NCBI GenBank assembly: GCA_022712915.1
Contig: JAFLJQ010000219.1
Span: 1 to 45,809 of the forward strand
DNA from: Gammaproteobacteria bacterium
GTDB taxonomy: Bacteria > Pseudomonadota > Gammaproteobacteria > UBA6429 > Thiohalophilaceae
Direction of reading: 5' to 3'
DNA: 45,809 nt
Position 1 is the stretch's first letter; every line of letters begins with the position of its first letter. The notes below the pieces were generated by a model. It ran no database searches. It saw only the letters and a program-made list of their open reading frames with translations, and had not been told where the DNA came from. A program made the translations under genes and the position numbers. This document shows positions 16,493 through 25,211 of the stretch, piece after piece.

Positions 16493-18214
16493 TCAACCCT
16501 CACTTTTAGTCTCAAGTGGCTCAACCAGTTTGTAATTATCCGATCGAACGCCTTGCATCAATAGATCAACATTGTCCTGCGGGATATTGATGATCTGTAA
16601 GGCCAACCCACCGAGGCGCAGACTGCTTTCGACAGCTTCGGGGTAGGCATGGGTGGCACCGGCTTCCATTAGTCGAGCCACTGCTGTCAGGTCACGGGCA
16701 CGAGCAATAACGGGGACGGTGGGAAAGCTGTTGCGTATGTGTGATACGGCCCGTTCTGCGGTTGGGCCGTGATCGATGGTGAGAATAACCAACATGGCAT
16801 GTTCTGCGTGTACGGTGTTAAGTAAATCCAGGTTGCCGATATCGCCATAGTAGACAGAGAAGCCATCGTCCTGGCCTTGTTTTACCAGTTTGGGATCGGT
16901 GTCGAAGGCGATAAAGGGCACACCACTGCTATGAAGTAGCACTCCAACGGCATGACCGACCCGGCCATAGCCACCGATGATGACCTTGCGATTTGGGGTG
17001 TTGTCTATGCTGTCTTCGAAGCCTTTGCCGGCGTCTTCATTGTGTTCTGACAGGTTACGAGTCAACCAGGTGGCGAGGTGCACCATGACCGGGGTAAGTA
17101 ACATACTGACCGAGATGATACCGATGGCATGGATAAAGGTGGTATCGTCGATGACTTGTAGTGCCTTGGCGGAGCCAAAGAGCACAAAACCAAATTCGCC
17201 ACCTTGTGCCAGCAGTAAGGAAACCTTGGTGGCAATATTGCGCGAGTAGCCAAAGGCCATCACGAGTAGAAACAGTATTAGGATCTTCAGGCTGATAATC
17301 ACAACGGTATGTTGTGCAAACAGGGCGATTTCTAACGCCAGGGATCGGAAGTCGATGGACATGCCCACCGCGACAAAAAATAGGCCCATGAGAATGCCCT
17401 TGAAGGGTTCAATCGAGGCCTGGATCTGGTGTCTATAGCGGCAACCGGATAGTGCGACGCCCATGATAAAGGCCCCCAGGGCCATGGAGGCACCGGCCAG
17501 GTGCATGGCCCAGGCGGAAAAAATGACGGCCAGGATCACCACCAGTAAGAAACCTTCTTTGTTACGCTGTTTGGCAAGCAGGTTGAGGGTAAAGGGGATA
17601 ACATAACGGCCAACGACGATGAGCAGTGTAATACCGCTGATCAGCATTATGAGCTGTTCCCAGCGCGGCACGGCACCGGCCATCGAACTGCTGACCGACA
17701 TTAACGGTACGATGGCCAGTAAGGGGACAATGGCCATGTCCTGCATTAATAAAACTGAAAAGGCCGTTGTGCCTTGTTTACTGGCAATTTCGCCACGCTC
17801 CTGTAAGAGTTGCAGGACAAAGGCCGTGGATGACAGGGCAAAGGTCATGCCTATTAACATGGCAACCTCCCAGCGTTGTTGATACGACAGAAAATAAATG
17901 CCGATGGCCAGACCTGATAAAAGGATCTGCAAAGAACCCATGCCAAATACATCACGCCGCATGGCCCATAAGCGGCTGGGTTTCATCTCGATGCCGATCA
18001 AAAATAGCAGCAATACTACCCCTAGTTCGGTGAAGTGCCTTACATCTTCTACATGTTGCGTCACAATTGGGCCGGGCGAGTAAGGCCCGACAATAATACC
18101 GGCGACCAGTAGCCCCAATACTGAACCCAGGTGCAGGTACTTAAATAAAGTCACTGCAATTGATGTGGCAATAAGGATGAGTAGGGCTGAGGTAATAAAG
18201 GAGTCGAGATACAT
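16493..18214 (-). CDS. CPA2 monovalent cation:proton antiporter with RCK domain (KefB/KefC-like)
   Basis: 573 residues. The N-terminal 390 residues are a 12–13-helix Na+/H+ exchanger domain (GSVLGLLVAGIIVGPYSPG, FLIGIEMKPSRLW, FALSSTAFVLQLLQERGE, LLMQDMAIVPLLAI). Residues 415–535 form a TrkA-N/RCK domain with the nucleotide motif VIIGGYGRVGHAVG. This is the architecture of KefB/KefC and related K+/H+ antiporters, which respond to glutathione adducts or NAD(H). No KefF/KefG ancillary gene is adjacent, so glutathione gating is uncertain. It is monocistronic. Confidence 0.9.
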   Translation of the reverse strand: MYLDSFITSALLILIATSIAVTLFKYLHLGSVLGLLVAGIIVGPYSPGPIVTQHVEDVRHFTELGVVLLLFLIGIEMKPSRLWAMRRDVFGMGSLQILLSGLAIGIYFLSYQQRWEVAMLIGMTFALSSTAFVLQLLQERGEIASKQGTTAFSVLLMQDMAIVPLLAIVPLMSVSSSMAGAVPRWEQLIMLISGITLLIVVGRYVIPFTLNLLAKQRNKEGFLLVVILAVIFSAWAMHLAGASMALGAFIMGVALSGCRYRHQIQASIEPFKGILMGLFFVAVGMSIDFRSLALEIALFAQHTVVIISLKILILFLLVMAFGYSRNIATKVSLLLAQGGEFGFVLFGSAKALQVIDDTTFIHAIGIISVSMLLTPVMVHLATWLTRNLSEHNEDAGKGFEDSIDNTPNRKVIIGGYGRVGHAVGVLLHSSGVPFIAFDTDPKLVKQGQDDGFSVYYGDIGNLDLLNTVHAEHAMLVILTIDHGPTAERAVSHIRNSFPTVPVIARARDLTAVARLMEAGATHAYPEAVESSLRLGGLALQIINIPQDNVDLLMQGVRSDNYKLVEPLETKSEG

Positions 18215-18246
18215 TATGAATCACTTTAGCATGATTTTGGTGTGTT

Positions 18247-18263
18247 TGTAGTGGTCAAGTTTT
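18247..18263 (+). repeat. isolated IS3-type terminal sequence TGTAGTGGTCAAGTTTT
   Basis: This 17-mer is identical to the outer end of the IS3-family elements at 45404 and, inverted, at 122–138. Similarity stops after it, so it is a solo end or relic, about 50 bases before the lipoprotein gene. Confidence 0.55.
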
Positions 18264-18312
18264 TTCAGGTGCTTCTTTCGCTTTGATAAGGGGGGAAGGT
18301 GTTCTCATTAAA

Positions 18313-19218
18313 ATGAAATATAATTATCTTATGAAAATATCACTGCTGCTTGTTTTTATCCTCCTTCTTAACGCTTGTGCAAATTTGACTGGCAAGCAAA
18401 CGCCTATAGCGGATATCCATCTTCACTTTAATTGGGATCAGGAAGAATTGATTTCTGCTCAGGAGGTGGTGAGTATTTTAAAAAGAAACAATGTCGAACT
18501 TGCCGTTGTGACGGCGACGCCTTCTAGCAATGCGCTAAAGTTACGCAGAGCGGGCGGTGAATGGATATTGCCAATTTTTAGTCCGTATGTGGATATGGAT
18601 GCGCGTTATGCCTGGTTTAATCGGCCTGATGTTCTTACTAAAACACGTCAGGCCTTGCAATCGGGAGAGTTTTTCGGTATCGGAGAGGTGCATTTGATGG
18701 TCGGTTTGGGTCCCCGGCGCGATAACAAGATATTTACTGGTTTACTGGCCATGGCTGAAGAGTTTGCCGTGCCGGTGTTGATCCATACTGAGGCATCAAG
18801 CTACCAATATCTGCGGGCGGTTTGTCGCAGGCATTCGAAGGTTCGTTTTTTGTGGGCGCATGCCGGTGGTCTGTTGGGTGCGCGTCACAGTGAAAAGATA
18901 CTCCAGTCGTGTCCCAATGTGTGGATTGAGTTATCGGCCCGTGATCCGCAGCGCTATGGATCATTTCTGGTCGATGATAATCGTCTATCGGATGACTGGT
19001 TGCGGGTGTTTAAAATGTTCCCTGAGCGTTTTATGATCGGAACCGATCCTGTCTGGAAGGCCCATGAGCCGCATCGTTGGGATCGGGCTGATGAGGGTTG
19101 GTTGCATTATGACGAGTTCATTACATTTCATCGCCACTGGTTATCGCAGTTACCGGCTGATATTGAAACAAAGGTTCGTATCATCAATGCCCAACGTTTC
19201 TGGCTGGGTGAGAAATAA
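18313..19218 (+). CDS. lipoprotein amidohydrolase (TIM-barrel metal-dependent hydrolase)
   Basis: 301 residues from the ATG at 18313; an upstream TTG at 18283 is less likely. A lipoprotein signal ends in LLLNAC. The barrel begins with ADIHLHFN (HxH metal site), followed by GIGEVHLM, PVLIHTEASS, FLWAHAGG and FMIGTDPV, which give the other His and Asp ligands of the amidohydrolase_2 group. Substrate unknown. Being anchored to a membrane and facing the periplasm is unusual for this fold, which is mostly cytoplasmic. It is a single gene, convergent with the next. Confidence 0.8.
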   Translation: MKYNYLMKISLLLVFILLLNACANLTGKQTPIADIHLHFNWDQEELISAQEVVSILKRNNVELAVVTATPSSNALKLRRAGGEWILPIFSPYVDMDARYAWFNRPDVLTKTRQALQSGEFFGIGEVHLMVGLGPRRDNKIFTGLLAMAEEFAVPVLIHTEASSYQYLRAVCRRHSKVRFLWAHAGGLLGARHSEKILQSCPNVWIELSARDPQRYGSFLVDDNRLSDDWLRVFKMFPERFMIGTDPVWKAHEPHRWDRADEGWLHYDEFITFHRHWLSQLPADIETKVRIINAQRFWLGEK

Positions 19219-19224
19219 AAATCA

Positions 19225-19905
19225 CTAGTGGTGATTAAATTTCATATTAGGAATACGTTTTTTTGCTTGTTCGTAGATGTGTTCGTTGAGGACGTTTTCT
19301 TTCACCAGGCGTTCCAATCGGGTGATTTCGTTTATTAACATTTGATGTTTATCAATCCGGGCGCTTTGACTTGCTACTACAATGCGGCTCTTCAGATCAT
19401 TGACGAAGGCTTTGCTATCGTCATTATGGGGGTAGAGCAGGCTGACCAATGGTACACCACAATAGCGGCTGCGAAATTCAATGACATGGGGTGAGTGGTA
19501 GAGGAACATGACCAGTGAACCGAGGGCCAACAGGACAAAAATCAGCATAATGGGCATGAGTCGGCTGAGGACATCTGTATCGTGGTGGAAATATAAATAG
19601 GCTCCATAGGCCATGGTGGCAATGAAGAAATATAGGGTGCTAAGTAGCCAGTGCCAGGAAAAATAGCGGTGCTGCACCGGCCAGGGCTCCAGTATACTCA
19701 AATTCAGGTTGTATTTTTTTTCGCTGAGGACTCTGCGTAGGCTAACCTCAACAAAACGTTGGTCATAAATTGTAAAATTACGCTCTTCTCCCGTGGCCTG
19801 ATTTTTCTGGAATAAGGCGCGCTGGGTTGTTCGTTTGTAGGTGTTGGCGGTGTCTTGAGTTTGAGCATTCATTGCGCTTAATACTAACCCAGCCGGGAGT
19901 AACAT
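19225..19905 (-). CDS. hypothetical two-helix membrane protein with SHOCT-like tail
   Basis: 226 residues. Two membrane segments (about residues 86–106 and 116–136) follow a polar N-terminal region. The C-terminus, ITRLERLVKENVLNEHIYEQ, resembles the short SHOCT oligomerisation motif (L-x-x-L-x-x-x-G-x-x-x-x-x-E-F/Y). Met12 (19872) is an alternative start; neither start has a strong ribosome-binding site. Function unknown. It diverges from the response regulator. Confidence 0.65.
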   Translation of the reverse strand: MLLPAGLVLSAMNAQTQDTANTYKRTTQRALFQKNQATGEERNFTIYDQRFVEVSLRRVLSEKKYNLNLSILEPWPVQHRYFSWHWLLSTLYFFIATMAYGAYLYFHHDTDVLSRLMPIMLIFVLLALGSLVMFLYHSPHVIEFRSRYCGVPLVSLLYPHNDDSKAFVNDLKSRIVVASQSARIDKHQMLINEITRLERLVKENVLNEHIYEQAKKRIPNMKFNHH

Positions 19906-19946
19906 GACTACTGCTCAGTCATGGATTGGGCATTAATCATAGAAAA

Positions 19947-19972
19947 TGTGGGTTGGCGTGATACTTTTGTGA
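19947..19972 (+). promoter_or_regulatory. TGTGA-type direct repeats before the response-regulator gene
   Basis: CGTGA at 19957 and TGTGA at 19968 are 11 bases apart, with TGTGG at 19947 slightly out of phase. They resemble the four-fold array at 22241–22284 and suggest autoregulation of the two-component operon. Confidence 0.45.
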
Positions 19973-20025
19973 AGTATTAGATCTAATGTATACAGGAAAT
20001 GCCTGTAAATCTGCTTGGAAAATTA

Positions 20026-20748
20026 ATGCCGTACCGAATTTTGGTGATTGAGGACAACGTGGACATGGCCGAGCTGGTGGCTATGCACCTGCGTGATATC
20101 GATGTTGAGCCGGTGCTTTGTCATGATGGTGATCGTGGTTTGGCGCGGGCAGAGGCCGAGAAATTTGACTTGCTTATCCTGGATCTGATGTTACCTGGCA
20201 AAGGAGGCATTGAAATCTGCCAGCAGCTTCGTAAGCAGGATAATTACACGCCAATATTGATGTTGACTGCTAAATCCTCTGAGTTGGACAGGGTGTTGGG
20301 GCTGGAGATTGGAGCTGATGATTATCTGACCAAACCTTTCAGCATTCGTGAACTGATTGCCCGTGTTAAAGCCATCCTACGTCGGGTCGATGCCCTGTCG
20401 GAAGCTGTTGGACGAGCGGATAATGAAACTGTGCAGTTTGGTGACTTGCACATAGACAGTGATCGACGCAAGGTATTATTAAGTGGTGAGGAAATTATTC
20501 TCACGGCCAAGGAATTTGATTTGTTATGGCATTTTGCCAGCCATCCCGGCCGGGTTTTTAGCCGCTTACAGTTATTGGATTCTGTCTGGGGATATGTGCA
20601 TGATGGTTATGAACACACAGTCAACTCCCACATCAATCGCCTGCGAGCCAAGATAGAAAAAGACCCTTCTCAGCCACAATATGTTCTGACGGTGTGGGGC
20701 GTAGGTTATAAATTTACAGATCAAAAACATAATGTGGCCGTGGAATAA
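20026..20748 (+). CDS. OmpR/PhoB-family response regulator
   Basis: 240 residues from the ATG at 20026, which has TTGGAA about 8 bases upstream; the ATG at 19999 is poorly spaced from AGGA. Receiver: IEDN (Asp10–Asn11 region), phosphoacceptor LILDLMLPGKGG (Asp53), TAKS and LTKPFS Lys. The C-terminal Trans_reg_C winged helix contains ILTAKEFDLLWHFASHPGRV and YEHTVNSHINRLRAKIE. It is coupled to the kinase gene by TAATG overlap. It probably binds 11-bp-spaced direct repeats like those found upstream of itself and of the spondin gene. Confidence 0.92.
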   Translation: MPYRILVIEDNVDMAELVAMHLRDIDVEPVLCHDGDRGLARAEAEKFDLLILDLMLPGKGGIEICQQLRKQDNYTPILMLTAKSSELDRVLGLEIGADDYLTKPFSIRELIARVKAILRRVDALSEAVGRADNETVQFGDLHIDSDRRKVLLSGEEIILTAKEFDLLWHFASHPGRVFSRLQLLDSVWGYVHDGYEHTVNSHINRLRAKIEKDPSQPQYVLTVWGVGYKFTDQKHNVAVE

Positions 20749-22229
20749 TGCTGAAGACCCTGTACAGTAAACTTGCTATCGTGCTGTTTGGGCTGGTCTG
20801 TCTCATCGGCTTGTTGTTTTTCTTGCTGGTGCGCTATTCCACTCAAATGCATCAGCAGGAAGTGACTCAGAAGCTTAATGCATCATTGGCGCAACACATC
20901 GTTAATGGAGAGCCCTTGTTCAATGACGAGGGCATTAACCGTCCAGCGCTCAAGGACGTTTTTCATATGCTGATGGTGGTCAACCCCAGTATCGAAGTCT
21001 ACTTGTTGGATAGGCAGGGTAAGATTCTTGACTACTCGGCCCCAGCGGAAAAAATAAAACGTACTACAGTCGATCTGCAACCGATTAATACATTTATTGC
21101 CGGTGAAAGGGGATTTCCGATTGTCGGCGATGATCCGCGAGGTTTGAAAAAACAAAAAATATTTTCTGTTGCACCTGTGATGCGGGCCGGTAGAATTGAA
21201 TGTTATCTGTATATTATCCTGGCGGGTGAAGAGGTCGACAGTGTTACCTCTATGCTGGAAGGCAGCTATATTGCACGTTTTACGGTGGGTGGTGTGATTG
21301 CGAGTTTGCTGATTGCCTTGTTGGCAGGCTGGTTGATATTTTTCCTTCTGACACGGCGACTACACCACTTGTCTACAGCAATTAATGCCTATGCGGGTAA
21401 CGATGATAAACACATTACTTCGCAGCGATACCCAGAAAAAGATCGTCATGCTGATGAGATTGATTACCTTGGACACAATTTTAATATCATGGCTGACCGC
21501 ATCGATGAGCAATTGCAGAAACTGCAAAATAATGATGCACAGCGACGTGAGTTGGTTGCCAATGTGTCTCATGATTTGCGTACCCCGCTGGCAACCTTGC
21601 ACGGTTATGTAGAGACTTTGATCCTTAAAGGTGATGATTTAACGGCAGTGGAGCGTGAACACTATCTGCAAATTGCGGCTAGTCATAGCCGACGCCTCAA
21701 TCAATTGGTGGATGAATTGTTTGAACTCTCCAAGCTGGAATCTTGTGAAACTTTGTTGACTATCGAACCCTTTTCACTAGCTGAACTGGTGCAGGATGTG
21801 GTGCAAAAATTCAGCCTGCTGGCAGAGGAAAAAAATATTGTTCTTAAATCAGAGTTTGGCAGCAACATGGCTTTTGCCTACGGCGATATTGGCCTGATGC
21901 ATCGAGTGCTGGAAAATCTGCTTGAAAATGCCTTGCGTTATACTTCGGCGGGTGGCTGCATCAGTGTTAATCTGATTCATCATTCTAATCAGATACAGGT
22001 CAGGGTGGCGGATACCGGTTGCGGTATCCCGGCTGATGAACTGCCGCATATTTTTGACCGTTTTTATCGACTGGAAAAAAGCCGCCAGGGCAAGGGTGAT
22101 CATGCCGGTCTGGGACTGGCGATTGTTAAGCGTATTATTGAACTACACGGTAGCGTGATTGAGGCTAGTAGCGAGATTAATTGCGGTACCCTTTTTCAAT
22201 TTCACTTGCCAACCCGTCACGCGGGTTAA
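20748..22229 (+). CDS. membrane sensor histidine kinase
   Basis: 493 residues. TM1 at about 8–29, a periplasmic region of about 145 residues, TM2 at about 178–201, HAMP to about 255. HisKA has ANVSHDLRTPLATLHGYVET (His275), then HATPase_c with NLLENALRYT, ADTGCGIP and GLGLAIVKRI. A complete, ordinary kinase for the preceding regulator, whose stop codon overlaps its start. The periplasmic sensor has no Cys- or His-rich metal motif, so the signal is not evident. Confidence 0.92.
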   Translation: MLKTLYSKLAIVLFGLVCLIGLLFFLLVRYSTQMHQQEVTQKLNASLAQHIVNGEPLFNDEGINRPALKDVFHMLMVVNPSIEVYLLDRQGKILDYSAPAEKIKRTTVDLQPINTFIAGERGFPIVGDDPRGLKKQKIFSVAPVMRAGRIECYLYIILAGEEVDSVTSMLEGSYIARFTVGGVIASLLIALLAGWLIFFLLTRRLHHLSTAINAYAGNDDKHITSQRYPEKDRHADEIDYLGHNFNIMADRIDEQLQKLQNNDAQRRELVANVSHDLRTPLATLHGYVETLILKGDDLTAVEREHYLQIAASHSRRLNQLVDELFELSKLESCETLLTIEPFSLAELVQDVVQKFSLLAEEKNIVLKSEFGSNMAFAYGDIGLMHRVLENLLENALRYTSAGGCISVNLIHHSNQIQVRVADTGCGIPADELPHIFDRFYRLEKSRQGKGDHAGLGLAIVKRIIELHGSVIEASSEINCGTLFQFHLPTRHAG

Positions 22230-22240
22230 TGTCTACTCGA

Positions 22241-22284
22241 TGTGATACAAAAGTGATAAATCTGTGACAAGCCTGTGAAGTCAT
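22241..22284 (+). promoter_or_regulatory. four 11-bp TGTGA direct repeats upstream of the spondin gene
   Basis: TGTGA/AGTGA begins at 22241, 22252, 22263 and 22274, exactly 11 bases apart, ending just before a −10-like TTATAT/TATAAG (22285–22293). The arrangement closely imitates a PhoB/OmpR-family operator (TGTCA-N6 tandem units replacing a −35), with G in place of C. The cognate regulator is probably the adjacent two-component system. Confidence 0.7.
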
Positions 22285-22342
22285 TTATATAAGCTGAGAC
22301 TGTAGTGAAAAATAACTCAACTTAATTAAAGGATCTTCAAAA

Positions 22343-22999
22343 ATGAAAAAACCATTAAGTCTTATGCTGGCACTATCTCTGGGTATAACCGGCTTTGCTG
22401 GAAATGCACTGGCCAGTGATGAAGGCAACTACAAAATCACCATAACCAATCTGACACGTGGATCATTGCTAACACCTGCTCTGGCGGTTAGCCATGAACG
22501 TGGCATCAAAGTGTTTACAGAAGGTGCTCCTGCCAGTGATGCCCTGGCCCAACTGGCCGAAAGTGGTAATACTCAGCCGGTTCAGGATGCTTTGTTCATG
22601 ACAGGTAAGGCCCATGCTTCAGCCAATTCAGGCCCGATATTGCCTGGTCACAGCGTCACTATCATGCTTCCCATGAGTGATAAAGTTAAACATATCAGTC
22701 TGGTCTCTATGGTTTTGCCCACCAACGATGGCTTTATTGCCCTGAACGGTATGAAAGGACCGAAAAAAGGTAAAACAAAAACCTATTACGTACCTGCCTA
22801 CGATGCTGGTAGTGAAATGAATGATGAGCATTGCATCAACATTCCCGGCCCGCATTGTGGTGGTGAAGGATACAATGCTGCGGGTGGTGAAGGTTTTGTT
22901 CATATTCATGCTGGTATTCATGGTGGAGGTGATCTTGTCGCCGCTGATTATGATTGGCGTAATCCGGTTGCCCGTATCATGATTGAAAGTGTGAGATAA
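22343..22999 (+). CDS. secreted spondin-N domain protein
   Basis: 218 residues with a Sec signal peptide (cleavage after ALA, about residue 24). The mature part starts YKITITNLTRGSLLTPALAV, the recognisable opening of the Spondin_N domain, with HVT/LP-type strands (ILPGHSVTIMLP, HISLVSMVLPTNDGFIALNG) and ends GFVHIHAGIHGGGDL plus ARIMIE. Bacterial members are periplasmic or extracellular and of uncertain function; the His-rich tail (HIHAGIHGG) could bind metal. An AAAGGA ribosome-binding site precedes ATG. Immediate position after the kinase and an operator-like array suggest it is the main output of that system. Confidence 0.85.
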   Translation: MKKPLSLMLALSLGITGFAGNALASDEGNYKITITNLTRGSLLTPALAVSHERGIKVFTEGAPASDALAQLAESGNTQPVQDALFMTGKAHASANSGPILPGHSVTIMLPMSDKVKHISLVSMVLPTNDGFIALNGMKGPKKGKTKTYYVPAYDAGSEMNDEHCINIPGPHCGGEGYNAAGGEGFVHIHAGIHGGGDLVAADYDWRNPVARIMIESVR

Positions 23000-23306
23000 C
23001 AAAAATGCTTGTGGTGCTGGTCAGGATTCGGCCAGCATTTCAACTATAGCCCCTATACGAAACAAGCCATTGAATGTTATACCATCACAATTTATACAAT
23101 TAGGCTGCAATGGTTTAGTTTTGGAACTACGATTGTCATCATGGTGTCAATATCGCATCCTATATTCAAAAAGGGTATGGCGGTATAAGGAACAGGATAT
23201 TGAAGCATCGATGAAGACCATTATCTTGCTTCAGACAGAAAAAATGATTCAATTTTTTTTGTTGAATAAATATTGAGTTATGTTTAGATAAAACAGGTAC
23301 GCAAAT
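23000..23306. other. 307-base gap between spondin gene and msrP
   Basis: Apart from the terminator hairpin nothing is convincing. A 68-codon reading frame (23070–23276) has no ribosome-binding site or family resemblance. Confidence 0.5.
23014..23037 (+). terminator. probable terminator after the spondin gene
   Basis: TGCTGGTC and GGCCAGCA form an 8-bp stem (one G·U pair) followed by TTTC, 15 bases past the stop. Confidence 0.55.
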
Positions 23307-24242
23307 ATGTTGATTAAAAATTCCTCTGATATTAAATCTTCCGATATAACCGATGAATCTGTATATCTTCGGCGGCGTGAATTTATGCAAACTACGGCTG
23401 GAATAGCATTGTTGCCCTTTGTTAAAATGGTGGCAGCAAAAACGGAGGAAACATTGCCATATATCAAGAACGCCGGTTTGTCCAGCAAGGAAAAGCTGAC
23501 TGATTACAGCGCAATTACGACATATAATAATTTTTATGAATTTGGTACGGATAAAGAATCACCCGCCAAATATGCCGGTCGACTGACGACTTCACCCTGG
23601 TCGATTGTAATCGATGGTGAAGTCAACAAACCGGGTCGATATCAATTGGAAGACATTCTTAACCCCCATACTCTGGAAGAACGTATCTATCGCCTGCGTT
23701 GTGTTGAACGCTGGTCTATGGTGGTTCCCTGGATTGGTTTTTCACTGGCTGATTTGATTAAACGGTTTGAGCCAACGTCCAGGGCTAAATATGTGCAGTT
23801 TACGACCTTACATCGTCCGGCGGAGATGATTGGACAGCAACGTGGTGTACTGCAATGGCCGTATGTTGAAGGCTTGCGTATCGATGAGGCGATGAACCCT
23901 TTGACTATGCTGGCTGTTGGTTTGTATGGCAAGGTAATGCCAAACCAGAATGGTGCCCCTATTCGGTTAGTGGTGCCCTGGAAGTACGGTTTTAAAAGTA
24001 TTAAGTCCATTGTTCGAATCAGTTTTATTGAAAAAGAACCGCCGACGTCCTGGAACCTGTCTGCACCCAGTGAGTATGGTTTTTATTCCAATGTGAATCC
24101 AGATGTTGATCATCCGCGCTGGAGTCAACGCAAGGAACGTCGCATCGGTGAATTTCTTCGTCGGAATAGTCTTATGTACAATGGTTACGAAGAACAGGTT
24201 GCCCATCTGTATAAAGGCATGGATCTAAAAAAATACTATTAA
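23307..24242 (+). CDS. msrP: periplasmic protein-methionine-sulfoxide reductase, molybdopterin subunit MsrP
   Basis: 311 residues. A Tat signal (YLRRREFMQTTAGIAL) precedes the Mo-binding domain. YRLRCVERWSMVVPW places the Mo-ligand Cys at 132; GRLTTSPWSIVIDGEV and APIRLVVPWKYGFKSIKSIV are typical YedY/MsrP motifs. With MsrQ it repairs oxidised methionines in envelope proteins using electrons from the quinone pool. The N-terminal extension before RR is about 20 residues, somewhat long for a Tat signal. Confidence 0.94.
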   Translation: MLIKNSSDIKSSDITDESVYLRRREFMQTTAGIALLPFVKMVAAKTEETLPYIKNAGLSSKEKLTDYSAITTYNNFYEFGTDKESPAKYAGRLTTSPWSIVIDGEVNKPGRYQLEDILNPHTLEERIYRLRCVERWSMVVPWIGFSLADLIKRFEPTSRAKYVQFTTLHRPAEMIGQQRGVLQWPYVEGLRIDEAMNPLTMLAVGLYGKVMPNQNGAPIRLVVPWKYGFKSIKSIVRISFIEKEPPTSWNLSAPSEYGFYSNVNPDVDHPRWSQRKERRIGEFLRRNSLMYNGYEEQVAHLYKGMDLKKYY

Positions 24243-24350
24243 AATATTTTTTACCACCAAGGTGCCAAGGCACCATGTTTTTTTATTGCATAAATGTTTT
24301 ATGGCGTCTTGATGCCTTGCTGGTGAATTTTTATGAGTCGTTAAAATATT

Positions 24351-24980
24351 ATGTTGTTGTATTATTCATACATGATGCTGAATTTAACTCGATTTTGGAA
24401 TCGTTTTGGAAAACTGCTGGTTTTCACTTTATGTCTGTTGCCTTTTGTCATATTGGTTGTGCAACTTTTAACCAATGCCCTGGGTGCCAATCCTATCGAG
24501 GCCTTTACGCGTGCAAATGGTGAATGGGGATTGCGTTTTTTGTTGATGACCCTGGCAATGACACCGTTGCGTCTGATCATCAGGCGATCCTGGCCCTTAC
24601 GTTTTCGTCGGATGTTGGGTCTATTTACCTTTTTTTATGTCTGCCTCCATCTTTCAAGTTATATCGTGCTGGATCAGTTTTTTGATTGGACAGAAATCTG
24701 GGCTGATATTCTTAAGCGACCTTTTATTACTATTGGTATGACGGCTTTTGTCTTGTTGATCCCCCTAGCGGTGACATCCAATAAGGTGATGATGAGGCGG
24801 CTGGGCCGAAACTGGCAGCGTTTACATCGTTTGGTATATGTCATTGCGATATGCGCAGTGTTACATTTTTTCTTGCTGGTTAAGGCTGATCTTTATCAAC
24901 CCATAGTCTACGCGGTGATTTTGATTTTATTACTTGTTTATCGTTTATTAAGGCTTTGCACATCACAATATAGGCCTTAG
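24351..24980 (+). CDS. msrQ: heme-binding membrane subunit MsrQ
   Basis: 209 residues, six hydrophobic segments of the ferric-reductase-like transmembrane fold: NPIEAFTRANGEWGLRFLLM, MTPLRLIIRRSWPLRFRRML, CLHLSSYIVLD, WQRLHRLVYVIAICAVLHFF. The conserved His residues (CLHLS, RLHRL, VLHFF) are the heme b ligands. It passes electrons from the respiratory chain to MsrP, encoded 108 bases upstream. The start could also be one of the ATGs at 24372 or 24375; no strong ribosome-binding site decides. Confidence 0.92.
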   Translation: MLLYYSYMMLNLTRFWNRFGKLLVFTLCLLPFVILVVQLLTNALGANPIEAFTRANGEWGLRFLLMTLAMTPLRLIIRRSWPLRFRRMLGLFTFFYVCLHLSSYIVLDQFFDWTEIWADILKRPFITIGMTAFVLLIPLAVTSNKVMMRRLGRNWQRLHRLVYVIAICAVLHFFLLVKADLYQPIVYAVILILLLVYRLLRLCTSQYRP

Positions 24981-25211
24981 TACTTTATTGACTGTTGAAT
25001 GATTTTGCTTAATAAGTTAATTATATACCGTCATTACGTCTCTTGTGCGAAATAATGGCAAAGAAAAATAGCTGAATTATTTGCCGGGATGGTTTTAGTT
25101 CACCTTTGCGCTATGGCATAATCTCTGGAGTTTTGTCCATGTAGCAACTATAAATAAATATTGTTGTTTCGATTGGTGCACAGGTTTCTGAACCTAGTTA
25201 GGAGTAGATGA

